Shown piece by piece: positions 9,101 through 17,191 of a stretch of DNA of 64,000 nt. This stretch comes from Myxococcales bacterium. GTDB lineage: Bacteria; Myxococcota; Bradymonadia; UBA7976; UBA1532. The position numbers were made by a program, and so were the translations under genes. The stretch covers positions 1-64,000 of the forward strand of contig JACKDM010000005.1 of NCBI GenBank assembly GCA_020633515.1, read 5' to 3'. Below the pieces are notes generated by a model. The model made no database searches. It was not told where the DNA came from and worked only from the letters and a program-made list of their open reading frames with translations. Every line of letters starts with the position of its first letter. The first letter of the stretch is position 1.

Positions 9101-10458
9101 TTCGACCGGCGACCCGCGGCGCGACGCCGGGGCGACCGCGGCGCTGCAGAGCGCGGCCGAGCGGCCGGTGATCGGCGCCGCCGTGGCTCGATCGGCGATG
9201 GCGGCGCGCGCGTCGAGGCGCTGCGGCGCGGATCGCGGCGGCGGTGGAGCCGATGGCGGCGGCGCTGGTCGCAGCGGAACAGCCGGTTGCGACGGCGCTG
9301 GGCGTGCTCGGCGCGCGCACGCGGGCGGCCGGCGTTCTCGTTCGCGGGTGAAGCGGCGACGACGCTCGTGCAGGGCGAGGCCCGTCGGCGGCGACCGGCA
9401 CCGCGAGCCGCGCCGCGCGCCTGGTCGCGCTGCCGCGCCTGCCGGTTCGCCGGCCGAGACGGCCGCGCTCGTCGCGATGGCGCGCGAGGTCGCGCGCGGC
9501 CTCGGCCGCCCCGGCGCGGTCGGGTCAGCCCGAGCGCCTCGCCGCGACGGTGACCGATCGCCCGGCGGCGCTGCGGCTGCGGCGCTCCGAGCAGGCGGCG
9601 CGCGCGTCGATCGCAGCGGCCGCGGGTCCTGCGGTCACGCGCATCGCGGGGCGAGCCCTGACGCGCCGTTCGTCGCTGGCGCCCCGGGCGCGGGTCGACG
9701 TCGACGGACCGGCGTCCGCGCGGCGCCCGGCGGCGGATCGGCGCGCGCCGAGGCCGCGGTCGCCCGGCGCTTCGCCTCGCTGATGGACATGGCCGCGCTC
9801 GTCGAGAGCGACGCGCTCACCGCCTCCGAGGCGCGCATGCCCGCTCGCCTCGCCGGCTGGTGGCGCGCGGCGGCGCCGCCGCCGAAGGGACCGAGTCCGA
9901 CGTCGCCTTCGCCGACGCCGCGCTCGCCTGGTCGTCGTCGCGCCCTTCGGCGCGCCGGCGGCGAAGCGGTTCGAGCGGCCGACGGCGGCGTGCGGACGAG
10001 CTGCGCGAGCCAGAGCGCGACGGCCAACGCGGCGCTCGTCGCCTTCGAACGCGCCCGCGCGAGCGCCTGCGGCGGCGCCGGCGGCCGCGGTCGGTCGGGT
10101 CGACACGCCGGCCGATCTCGGCGAGCTCTTCGCGCCGCCCACGCCCGCGGCCGCCGAGCCGCTCCGGGGCTCGCTCTTCGGCGACCGCGGCCCGCAGGCC
10201 GTCACCGCGCCGGGTCGCCCGCGGGTGCTCGTCGAGACGGGCCGCGCCGCCGGCGACCAGCCGCTGCGCTCCGCGACCGGCGAGACGCCCGGCCGCAGCG
10301 CCGAGAAGAACGAAGAGAGTCGGCACCGACTCGCCGAGCAGATGGAGGGTGACCTCAGCCCGGAGGAGATCGAAGAGATCGCCGAAGAGGTCATCGGCAT
10401 CCTTCGCCGGGAGGTCGAGTTCGACATGGCCCGCTTGGGGGAGGACGAATGGGACTAG
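6192..10458 (+). pseudogene. Large Ala-rich eCIS protein, frameshifted many times
   Basis: One long gene is inferred from a good start (MSDDRPVEPIARDLLADG, frame of 6192, clean for about 140 residues) and a good end (SPEEIEEIAEEVIGILRRE to GEDEWD, stop 10456-10458, a different frame). Between them coding-like Ala-rich helical stretches alternate among all three forward frames, for example 6673-6850 (ends at TGA 6850), around 7100-7190, most of 7566-8765, and 8990-9110. Recurrent modules resemble LAGWLV/AWLVAPTGELVAIGPDG. The repaired product would be about 1,400 residues. The position between second tube and LysM protein, and the acidic helical C-terminus, match a variable eCIS gene of unknown role; tape-measure-like function is speculation. 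Frameshifts could be sequencing errors. Confidence 0.6.
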
Positions 10459-11081
10459 CAAAGCTGACGATCACCCCGCTCGACGGCATCGCGGCCAACC
10501 GGCGGATCGAGGCGCTGTTCAACCCGAAGGAGTACGCGATCTCCAAGAGCGTGCCGTGGAACCCCCAGGCGACCGCGGGCCTCGACGCGCCGGAGATGCA
10601 GTTCACGACCGGTCAGGGCGAGAGCCTCGACCTCGAGCTGTTCTTCGACACCTACGAGTCGGGCAGCAGCGCGCGCAGCCACACCCAGGCGCTGCATCAG
10701 CTCGCGATGATCGACCCCGACCTGCACCGGCCGCCGCAGGTGCTCGTCACCTGGGGACAGCTCTCGTTCCGGGGCGTCGTCGAGTCGATCAACCACCGGT
10801 TCACGATGTTCCTCGAAGACGGCACCCCGGTGCGCGCCACCTGCAAGCTGACGCTGCGCGAGTCGCGTGACGCCAAGACGCAGGAGCAGGAGCGCCCCAA
10901 GCAGAGCCCCGACCACGCGCGGATCCACGCCGTGCGCCGGGGCGAGACGCTCCAGAGCATCGCGGCGAGCGCCTACGAGGACGCGGCGGAGTGGCGCCGC
11001 ATCGCTGACGCCAACAGCGTCGACGACCCCTTCCAACTCGAGCCGGGGACCAAGCTCATCATCCCGCCGATCCTGCGCTGA
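10449..11081 (+). CDS. LysM baseplate adaptor (Afp7/Pvc7 type)
   Basis: A 210-residue protein overlapping the end of the preceding gene by 10 nt. The N-terminal domain (ALFNPKEYAISKSVPWNP, then LELFFDTYESG and LVTWGQLSFRGVV) is the conserved eCIS/phage gp53-like domain; the C-terminal ~50 residues are a LysM domain (HAVRRGETLQSIAASAYEDA, ending GTKLIIPPILR). In related particles this protein joins hub, tube initiator and wedge. Its intact frame right after the disrupted gene argues the cluster is still under selection. Confidence 0.92.
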   Translation: MGLAKLTITPLDGIAANRRIEALFNPKEYAISKSVPWNPQATAGLDAPEMQFTTGQGESLDLELFFDTYESGSSARSHTQALHQLAMIDPDLHRPPQVLVTWGQLSFRGVVESINHRFTMFLEDGTPVRATCKLTLRESRDAKTQEQERPKQSPDHARIHAVRRGETLQSIAASAYEDAAEWRRIADANSVDDPFQLEPGTKLIIPPILR

Positions 11082-11094
11082 GGAGAGTGGCACC

Positions 11095-12198
11095 ATGGCC
11101 GAGGCAAAGCGGGTACCCGACTATGCGGTCACCGTCGACGGCAAGGAACTGACCAACGACGACAAGCTCAACCTGCAGGTCATCCAGGTCGACCTGCGCC
11201 GCCAGGCGCCGGCGAGCCTCGAGCTGCAGTTCGACAATCAGGACGGCACCTACGACGGCCGCCCCGAGTTCGGGCCGGGCAAGGAGGTCTCGGTCAAGCT
11301 CGGCTACACGACCGGGCAGACCCCCAAGCCCGTCTTCAAGGGCGAGACGATCGGCACCACCGTCAAGCTCGCGCAGAACGGGCCGCGCTTCTTCGTGATG
11401 CGGGCGTTCGACTTCCTCCACCGGCTCACGCGCGGCCGCAAGACCCGCACGTTCCTCGAGCAGAAGTTCAGCGAGATCGTCGGCCAGGTCTGCACCGATC
11501 ACGGCCTGACCGCCGACAGCGACGACACGAAGTTCAAGCGCGACTACGTCATCCAGCACAACCAGACCGACCTCGACTTCATCCGGGGCATCGCGGGCTG
11601 GCTCGACTACGACCTGCACATCCGCCACGACTCGGGCAGCTCGAACTCGCTGCGCTTCAAGAAGCCCGAGGTCTCGGGCTCGGCGGTGCTGACGGCGGTC
11701 TACGAGCAGCCCAACGTCAGCAGCGACAGCGAGGTCTTCCTGCGCAAGTTCGACGCGCGCCAGTCGCTCTCGCGGGTCGTCAGCGAGGTCGTCGTGCGCG
11801 GGTGGAACCCCGGGCAGAAGAAGGAGATCGTCGGTCGCGCCACGTCGAGCGACGTCTACGGCCAGATGGGCGGCGGCGACTCGGGCGCCGGCGCGGTCGC
11901 GCAGGCGTGGGGCGAGACCGAGCGTCAGATCGTCGACTACAAGGTCTTCACCCAGGAAGAGGCCGACGAGATCGCCAAGACCAAGATCAACGAGTACGCC
12001 CGCGCCTTCTTGCGGGCCGACATCGAGATCCAGGGCGACCCGCGGCTGCACCCGGGCATGATCATCGCCATCAAGCGGGCCGGGTCCAAGCTCGACGGCG
12101 ACTACTTCATCGAGCAGGCGACGCACACCTTCAGCTCGAAGGTGCAGCAGAGCGGCGGGTATGTGACACGGGTGATCGCCTCGCGCTGCGGGTGGTGA
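11095..12198 (+). CDS. Baseplate hub protein (VgrG/gpD-like, Afp8 type) without spike domain
   Basis: A 367-residue protein from ATG 11095 (MAEAKRVPDYAVTVDG) with AGGAGAG upstream. Hub hallmarks are LELQFDNQDGTYD, VSVKLGYTTG, VMRAFDFLHRLTRG, IQHNQTDLDFIRGIAGWLDY, and a late LHPGMIIAIKRAGSKLDGDY strand near residue 320. It ends at that gp27/GpD-like domain; the OB-fold and beta-helical spike found in full-length Afp8/VgrG proteins are absent, and no separate spike or PAAR gene follows. It would sit at the baseplate centre and nucleate the tube. Confidence 0.9.
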   Translation: MAEAKRVPDYAVTVDGKELTNDDKLNLQVIQVDLRRQAPASLELQFDNQDGTYDGRPEFGPGKEVSVKLGYTTGQTPKPVFKGETIGTTVKLAQNGPRFFVMRAFDFLHRLTRGRKTRTFLEQKFSEIVGQVCTDHGLTADSDDTKFKRDYVIQHNQTDLDFIRGIAGWLDYDLHIRHDSGSSNSLRFKKPEVSGSAVLTAVYEQPNVSSDSEVFLRKFDARQSLSRVVSEVVVRGWNPGQKKEIVGRATSSDVYGQMGGGDSGAGAVAQAWGETERQIVDYKVFTQEEADEIAKTKINEYARAFLRADIEIQGDPRLHPGMIIAIKRAGSKLDGDYFIEQATHTFSSKVQQSGGYVTRVIASRCGW

Positions 12199-12228
12199 TC
12201 GATCGAGAGGGAGCGTTCGGCGAGCGCG

Positions 12229-12239
12229 CGTGATATGTT
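12229..12239 (+). promoter_or_regulatory. Possible internal -10 element before the zinc-ribbon gene
   Basis: CGTGATATGTT ends in TATGTT (12234-12239), 30 nt before ATG 12270, inside the only non-coding gap of the baseplate genes. A similar GTGTTATGTT precedes the kinase gene at 55824. No convincing -35 box is seen. Confidence 0.2.
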
Positions 12240-12269
12240 CGCCGTCGCGGTGAGGGAGGGATCCGCGGG

Positions 12270-12872
12270 ATGGATGAAGCCCGCTACATCGACTGGTACG
12301 ACGTCGTGCAGGCGGTCGCCAACGGCCGGAGCGACGGGCACGCCTGCCCCGAGTGCGGGGCGAGCGGGCTCGAGTCGAGCACCGACGGCGTCAGCGTGCG
12401 CGTCCGCTGTCCGGCGTGCGGCCAGGGGTTCCAGGGCCGCCTCGCGCACGGTCGCGACGACGCGCTCCACGCCGAGGCCGCCGCGATCGTCGAACGCAGC
12501 GGCCGCCGCCGCGTCCCCGCGCCCACGCCCGACCGCGCCGCGCTCGTCGCCGGCGGGCTCTGCGCCGCCGGACCCGACATCGGCGAGCTCACCCTGCAAG
12601 CCACCGTCACCGCCCCCGAGCGCCGCGAGCCCGAAGCCCCCCGCGAGGAGCGCCCCGAGCCCTGGAGCTGGACGCTCCCCGCCGGCACCGGCGACGACGT
12701 CGAGGCGCTCTCGCAGTGGATGACCGTCGTCGAGTCGGTGCACAATGGCCGCGCCGTCGGCCTCCGGTGCCCGTTCTGCAGCGAGCCGCTGACCGACATC
12801 ACCCACCGCCCGCCCTACATCCGGGTCCATTGCGGCGTCTGCGGTGAAGCCTTCGAAGGGCGTCTGGGGTGA
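12270..12872 (+). CDS. Duplicated zinc-ribbon protein inside the eCIS cluster
   Basis: A 200-residue protein made of two copies of a ~55-residue unit joined by a Pro/Glu-rich linker. Copy 1 (about 8-60) reads WYDVVQAVANGR, CPECG, VRVRCPACGQGFQGRL; copy 2 (about 147-200) reads WMTVVESVHNGR, CPFC, IRVHCGVCGEAFEGRL. Each has two CxxC knuckles, so two zinc sites are expected. It stands between hub and gp25 genes, where Afp-like loci normally carry no such gene, and its stop overlaps the gp25 start (GTGA). A structural, chaperone or cargo-adaptor role is possible; I do not know a named family. Confidence 0.75.
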   Translation: MDEARYIDWYDVVQAVANGRSDGHACPECGASGLESSTDGVSVRVRCPACGQGFQGRLAHGRDDALHAEAAAIVERSGRRRVPAPTPDRAALVAGGLCAAGPDIGELTLQATVTAPERREPEAPREERPEPWSWTLPAGTGDDVEALSQWMTVVESVHNGRAVGLRCPFCSEPLTDITHRPPYIRVHCGVCGEAFEGRLG

Positions 12873-13270
12873 ACAAGAGCTTCCTCGGCCGAGGCATCGG
12901 CTTCCCGCTCCGCATCGACAGCGCCGGCGGCCTCTCGATGTCGGCCTATGAGCAGAACATCGAGGAGTGCATCCGCATCGTGCTCGGCACCGCGCCCGGC
13001 GAGCGCATCTACCGCCCCGAGTTCGGCTGCCGCATCCACGACCAGATCTTCGCGCCCAACAATGCGCACACCCGCAACATGATCGAGTTCCATGCGCGGG
13101 AAGCCCTCGTGAAGTGGGAGCCGCGGATCCGGGGCATCGAGGTCAAGGCCCGCCAGGACGCCGACAGCCCCGAGGCGGTGCTCATCGAGATCAGCTACTC
13201 GGTGCGCGCCACCAACTCCCACTTCAACATGGTCTATCCCTTCTTCCTGCGCCGTGAGGAGGATCTATGA
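12869..13270 (+). CDS. Baseplate wedge protein, gp25-like (Afp9/Pvc9 type)
   Basis: A 133-residue gp25/W family protein starting at GTG 12869. GRGIGFPLRIDSAGGLSMSA, then the conserved IVLGTAPGERIYRPEFGCRI (EPR-like core of T4 gp25 and TssE), and a C-terminal beta strand before the stop. It would attach sheath to baseplate. Four-nt overlaps on both sides bind it translationally to the zinc-ribbon gene upstream and the wedge gene downstream. Confidence 0.93.
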   Translation: MNKSFLGRGIGFPLRIDSAGGLSMSAYEQNIEECIRIVLGTAPGERIYRPEFGCRIHDQIFAPNNAHTRNMIEFHAREALVKWEPRIRGIEVKARQDADSPEAVLIEISYSVRATNSHFNMVYPFFLRREEDL

Positions 13271-16266
13271 TCCCGGTCCCCAACCTCGATGATCGGACGC
13301 ACAAGGAGATCGTCGAGGAGGCGCTGCGCCTGATCCCGCAGTACTGCCCCGAGTGGACCAACTTCAACCCGTCGGACCCGGGCATCACCCTCATCGAGCT
13401 GTTCGCGTGGATGACCGAGATGGTCATCTATCGGCTCAACAAGGTGACCGACAAGAACTTCATCGCCTTCCTCAACCTGATGGGCGTGCGGCTCCAGCCG
13501 CCCCAGCCGGCCAAGGCGCTGTTGCAGTTCAAGCTCGTCTCCGGCGGCCCGGCGACCTGGGTCGCGGCGCACACGCCCGTCTCCACCGTGCAGACCGGCC
13601 GTGAAGAGCCCGTCGTCTTCGAGACCGATCAAGACACGCTCATCACCGACAACCGCATCGTGCGCTGCTTCACCCAGGTCAGCGACGAGTACGCCGACCA
13701 GACCCCCTACATCGACGGGCGCCGCACCGAGGGCTTCGAGGTCTTCGGCGGGGTCAACCACATCGAGCGCAGCCTCTACCTCGGCGACCCCCGCTTCGAG
13801 CAGGTCGGCGAAGAGTCGCTGCTCGTCGTCCGCATCTCGTCGGCCGGCGCGCTCGACGTCGTCGAGCTGCTCGAGTGGGAGTACTGGAACGGCCGCCGCT
13901 GGCGCGAGCTCACCCGCTCGCCCGCCTCGCCCGGCGAGGCCGCCATCGCCTTCGAAGGCATCGACGTCATCGAAGAGACCGAGGTCAACGGCATCAAGAG
14001 CCGCTGGATCCGGGGCCGCCTCGTCGAGGCCCCGCCCGACCCGCACGAGACGGTGCTCGACGCCGTCTACGCCCGCGTCGAGGTCAGCGGCGAGGGCCTC
14101 TCGCCCGCGTCGGCCTACGTCAACGTCGACAGCGCCGTCTTCCTCACCGTCGACATGCAGCGCTCGTGGGCGCCCCTCGGCCGCGAGCCCCGCACCGAGA
14201 ACACGCTCTACCTCCGCCCGCAGGCGCTCCCCCGCCAGCCCGGATCACGCGTCAAGCTCGACATCCGCCTCGCCGAAGCCCGCCTCCACGACCTCCCGCA
14301 GGGCAGCGAAGACCTCGCGCTCGTCTGGGAGTACCACGACGGCAAGGGCTGGAAGCTCCTCGGCAAGTCCACCCCCGAGGGCTCGTCGAGCGCCTCCGAC
14401 CACGACTTCGTCGACGGCAGCGAGGCCTTCACCCAGAGCGGCGAGGTCACCTTCCGCCGCCCCGCCGACCTCGGCACCACCGAGATCCAAGGCGAGAGCG
14501 GCCCCTGGCTCCGCGTCCGCATCGAGTCGGGCGACTACGGCCTCCCCGGCCAGTACGAGCTCGACGGCGAGCGCTGGAAGTGGCGCGACGAGCGCCCCCT
14601 CCGGCCACCGTGGGTCCGCAGCATGACCTTCCGCTACGCCGAGGAGGAGACGCCCGTCGAGCACGTCTTGTCGTACAACGACTTCGCGTACTTCGACCAC
14701 TCGCTCACCTCGCGCACCGCGCTCAAGGTCTTCCAGGCGTTCGAGCCCAGCACCGAAGACAGCCCCGCGCTCTACCTCGGCTTCGAGGCCGCCTTCCCCA
14801 ACGACCCCGTGCGGATCTACTTCCGCATGAGCCAGAAGACCTCGCTCGAAGCCGACCGCCGCCACCGCGAGTACCTGCGCGAGTACTACGACGAGCGCGA
14901 CCGCCGCCTCGCCGCCGAGCAGACGGTCGTCTGGGAGTACTGGACCGGCGACTCCTGGGCCGACCTCTCGCCCCGCGACGGCACCCGCGCCTTCACCGAG
15001 AGCGGCTTCCTCGAGTTCGTCGGCCCCGAAGACCACAAGCGCTCCCGCCGCTTCGGCGAGGTGCAGTACTGGATCCGCGCCCGGCTCGAGATGGGCGGCT
15101 ACCACGAGATGCCGCGCATCACCCACATCCTCCTCAACGCGGTGATGGCCAGCAACCAGACCACCATCCGCGACGAGGTCCTCGGCACCAGCGACGGCAC
15201 CCCCAACCAGGTCTTCCAGTTCAGCCAGGGCCCGCTCCTCGAAGAGCAGTCGATCCGCGTCCGCGAGCGCCAGGCGCCCGAAGGCGAGGAGCGCGAGCTG
15301 ATCGTCGCCGCCGAGGGCGAGCAGGCCATCGAGCCCGCGCGCCGCGAGGGGTTCTGGGTCACCTGGAGCGAGGTCGACAGCTTCTACGACTCGGGCCCGC
15401 GCAGCCGGCACTACGTCATCGACCGCATCGAGGGCAAGGTCCGCTTCGGCGACGGCCGTCGCGGCATGATCCCGCCCGCCGGCACCGCGAGCGTGCTCGC
15501 CGCCTGGTACCGCATCGGCGGCGGCTCACGCGGCAACGTCACCGCGCAGGCCATCACCGCCATGCGCCGCTCGATCGCGCACATCGAGGGCGTCAACAAC
15601 GCCTTCCCCGCGGCCGGCGGCAGCGACCAGGAGACCGTCGAAGAGGCCAAGGCCCGCGGCCCGCACGTCATCAAGAGCCGCAACCGCGCGGTCACCGCCG
15701 AGGACTTCGAGTGGCTGACGCTGCAAGCGAGCAACGGCATCGCCCGCGCCCGCTGCCTCAACACCATCGGCCGCGAGGGCGAGGTCACCGTCGTCGTCGT
15801 GCCCAAGCTCGACGACCGCCGCCTCGACCTCACGATGAAGCTCGTGCCGTCGACCGAATTGTTGAGGCGCGTCAAACACTTCCTCGACGAGCGCCGCCTC
15901 TTGACGACCATCGTGCACGTCGTCCGCCCGCGCTACACCGAGGTCAGCATCTCGGTCGAGATCATCCGCACCACCTCGGGCCGCTCCGAGGCGCTGCGCC
16001 GCGCCGTCGAAGAGCGGCTGCGCGCCTTCCTCCACCCGCTCATCGGCGGGCGCGACGGCAAGGGGTGGTCCTTCGGGCGCAGCGTGCTCAAGCTCGACCT
16101 CTACCACGTCATCGAAGACATCGAGGGCGTCGACGTGGTGCACCGCATCCGCCTCATCGACGAGGACCGGCGCACCGAGGTCGACCAGGTCAAGCTGCGG
16201 CCCGACGAGCTCGTGCACCTCGTCGACGTCGACGTGATCGAAAAGCCCCGCGAGCAGTTCGCCTGA
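13267..16266 (+). CDS. Baseplate wedge protein J/gp6-like (Afp11/Pvc11 type)
   Basis: A 999-residue putative baseplate assembly protein starting at ATG 13267, overlapping gp25 by 4 nt (ATGA). It begins PNLDDRTHKEIVEEALRLIP and has the diagnostic NPSDPGITLIELFAWMTEM near residue 37. The middle is a long series of beta domains with repeated WEYWNG/WEYWTG/WEYHDG and LRVRIESG-type strands (at least three Trp-Glu-Tyr units), and the last ~250 residues (IPPAGTASVLAAWYRIGGGS, RNRAVTAEDFEWL, RCLNTIGREGEVTVVVVPK) form the J/gp6 dimerisation core. It forms the baseplate ring with the next gene product. Confidence 0.92.
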   Translation: MIPVPNLDDRTHKEIVEEALRLIPQYCPEWTNFNPSDPGITLIELFAWMTEMVIYRLNKVTDKNFIAFLNLMGVRLQPPQPAKALLQFKLVSGGPATWVAAHTPVSTVQTGREEPVVFETDQDTLITDNRIVRCFTQVSDEYADQTPYIDGRRTEGFEVFGGVNHIERSLYLGDPRFEQVGEESLLVVRISSAGALDVVELLEWEYWNGRRWRELTRSPASPGEAAIAFEGIDVIEETEVNGIKSRWIRGRLVEAPPDPHETVLDAVYARVEVSGEGLSPASAYVNVDSAVFLTVDMQRSWAPLGREPRTENTLYLRPQALPRQPGSRVKLDIRLAEARLHDLPQGSEDLALVWEYHDGKGWKLLGKSTPEGSSSASDHDFVDGSEAFTQSGEVTFRRPADLGTTEIQGESGPWLRVRIESGDYGLPGQYELDGERWKWRDERPLRPPWVRSMTFRYAEEETPVEHVLSYNDFAYFDHSLTSRTALKVFQAFEPSTEDSPALYLGFEAAFPNDPVRIYFRMSQKTSLEADRRHREYLREYYDERDRRLAAEQTVVWEYWTGDSWADLSPRDGTRAFTESGFLEFVGPEDHKRSRRFGEVQYWIRARLEMGGYHEMPRITHILLNAVMASNQTTIRDEVLGTSDGTPNQVFQFSQGPLLEEQSIRVRERQAPEGEERELIVAAEGEQAIEPARREGFWVTWSEVDSFYDSGPRSRHYVIDRIEGKVRFGDGRRGMIPPAGTASVLAAWYRIGGGSRGNVTAQAITAMRRSIAHIEGVNNAFPAAGGSDQETVEEAKARGPHVIKSRNRAVTAEDFEWLTLQASNGIARARCLNTIGREGEVTVVVVPKLDDRRLDLTMKLVPSTELLRRVKHFLDERRLLTTIVHVVRPRYTEVSISVEIIRTTSGRSEALRRAVEERLRAFLHPLIGGRDGKGWSFGRSVLKLDLYHVIEDIEGVDVVHRIRLIDEDRRTEVDQVKLRPDELVHLVDVDVIEKPREQFA

Positions 16267-16276
16267 GGAGCCCCGA

Positions 16277-17188
16277 GTGCGTCAGCCGCGAGAGATCGTC
16301 AGCCGCACCGTGCGCCTCCCGGAGGTGAGCGGCATCACCCTGGCCAACGCCCGGTTGATGCTGCGCAACGCCGGGATCGAGGCCGAGGCGGTGCGCCTGC
16401 GCTACGAAGAGGCGTACCGGCCGCAGGACGAGGTCATCCGACAGAACCCGCCCGCGGGTTCACTCGTGCCCATCGACGCCCCCGTCGAGCTCGTCGTCTC
16501 GCGCCGCAGCCTGCTGCACCACCTGCCGCAGGTCTTCCAGAAGGCCGACCGCACCGGAGAGCACTTCCTCCGCGAGTTCCTCTGGGTCTTCGACCACCTC
16601 TTCTCCGACCTCCAGCGCCACCTCGACCGCGTCCACAACTACTTCGACCCGCTCGAGAGCCCACCCGAGTTCCTCTCGTGGCTCGCGAGCTGGGTCGCGC
16701 TCGCCATCGACCAGGACTGGCCCGAGCCCAAGCAACGCAAGCTCATCCGCCAGGCGATCGACATGTACGGCTACCGAGGCACCGTCCGCGGGCTCAAGCT
16801 GTTCTTGTCGATCTTCACCGACGTCGAGCCCAAGATCCGCGAGAACGTCTGGCCCTACGAAGGCTTTCGGGTCGAGGCGACCCGAATCGGCGTCGACTCG
16901 ATCGTGCTCCCGCCCGTCGAGCTCGCCCACTGCTTCATGGTCGACGTCCCCGCCGAGTTCACCGACGCCAGCGACGAGACCATCCTCAAGATCCACGACA
17001 TCATCCGGATGGAGAAGCCCGCTCACACCGCCTACTACCTGACATTCGAAGCCGCGCCCGAGCTGCAGGACCCGGGTGGCTTCATGATCGGCGGTCATCG
17101 CCTCGGCACCGAAGACACCGGGCGTATCGGACGCGCGATGCAGAGCTACGCTTCTCCCACCGAAGAGACCCCGAGCGAGACGGAGTGA
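16277..17188 (+). CDS. Tail protein I/gp7-like wedge with N-terminal PASTA domain
   Basis: A 303-residue protein from GTG 16277 with GAGGAG upstream. Residues ~12-72 (VRLPEVSGITLANARLMLRN, VIRQNPPAGSLVPIDAPVEL) are a canonical PASTA domain; residues ~75-270 (LPQVFQKADRTGEHFLREFL, YFDPLESPPEFLSWLASWVA, YGYRGTVRGLKLFL) are the P2-I/Afp12-type tail domain. The wedge domain pairs with the J-like protein to close the baseplate. PASTA domains bind peptidoglycan fragments in kinases and PBPs, so this fusion could anchor the particle to cell wall or recognise it; that is inference. The stop is 3 nt before the next gene. Confidence 0.85.
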   Translation: MRQPREIVSRTVRLPEVSGITLANARLMLRNAGIEAEAVRLRYEEAYRPQDEVIRQNPPAGSLVPIDAPVELVVSRRSLLHHLPQVFQKADRTGEHFLREFLWVFDHLFSDLQRHLDRVHNYFDPLESPPEFLSWLASWVALAIDQDWPEPKQRKLIRQAIDMYGYRGTVRGLKLFLSIFTDVEPKIRENVWPYEGFRVEATRIGVDSIVLPPVELAHCFMVDVPAEFTDASDETILKIHDIIRMEKPAHTAYYLTFEAAPELQDPGGFMIGGHRLGTEDTGRIGRAMQSYASPTEETPSETE

Positions 17189-17191
17189 CCC

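Noticed and set aside
7379..9401. Long minus-strand frames over the disrupted Ala-rich gene
   Set aside because: They consist of Arg/Ala/Ser-rich sequence; the plus strand shows start, end and related modules in the direction of the operon.
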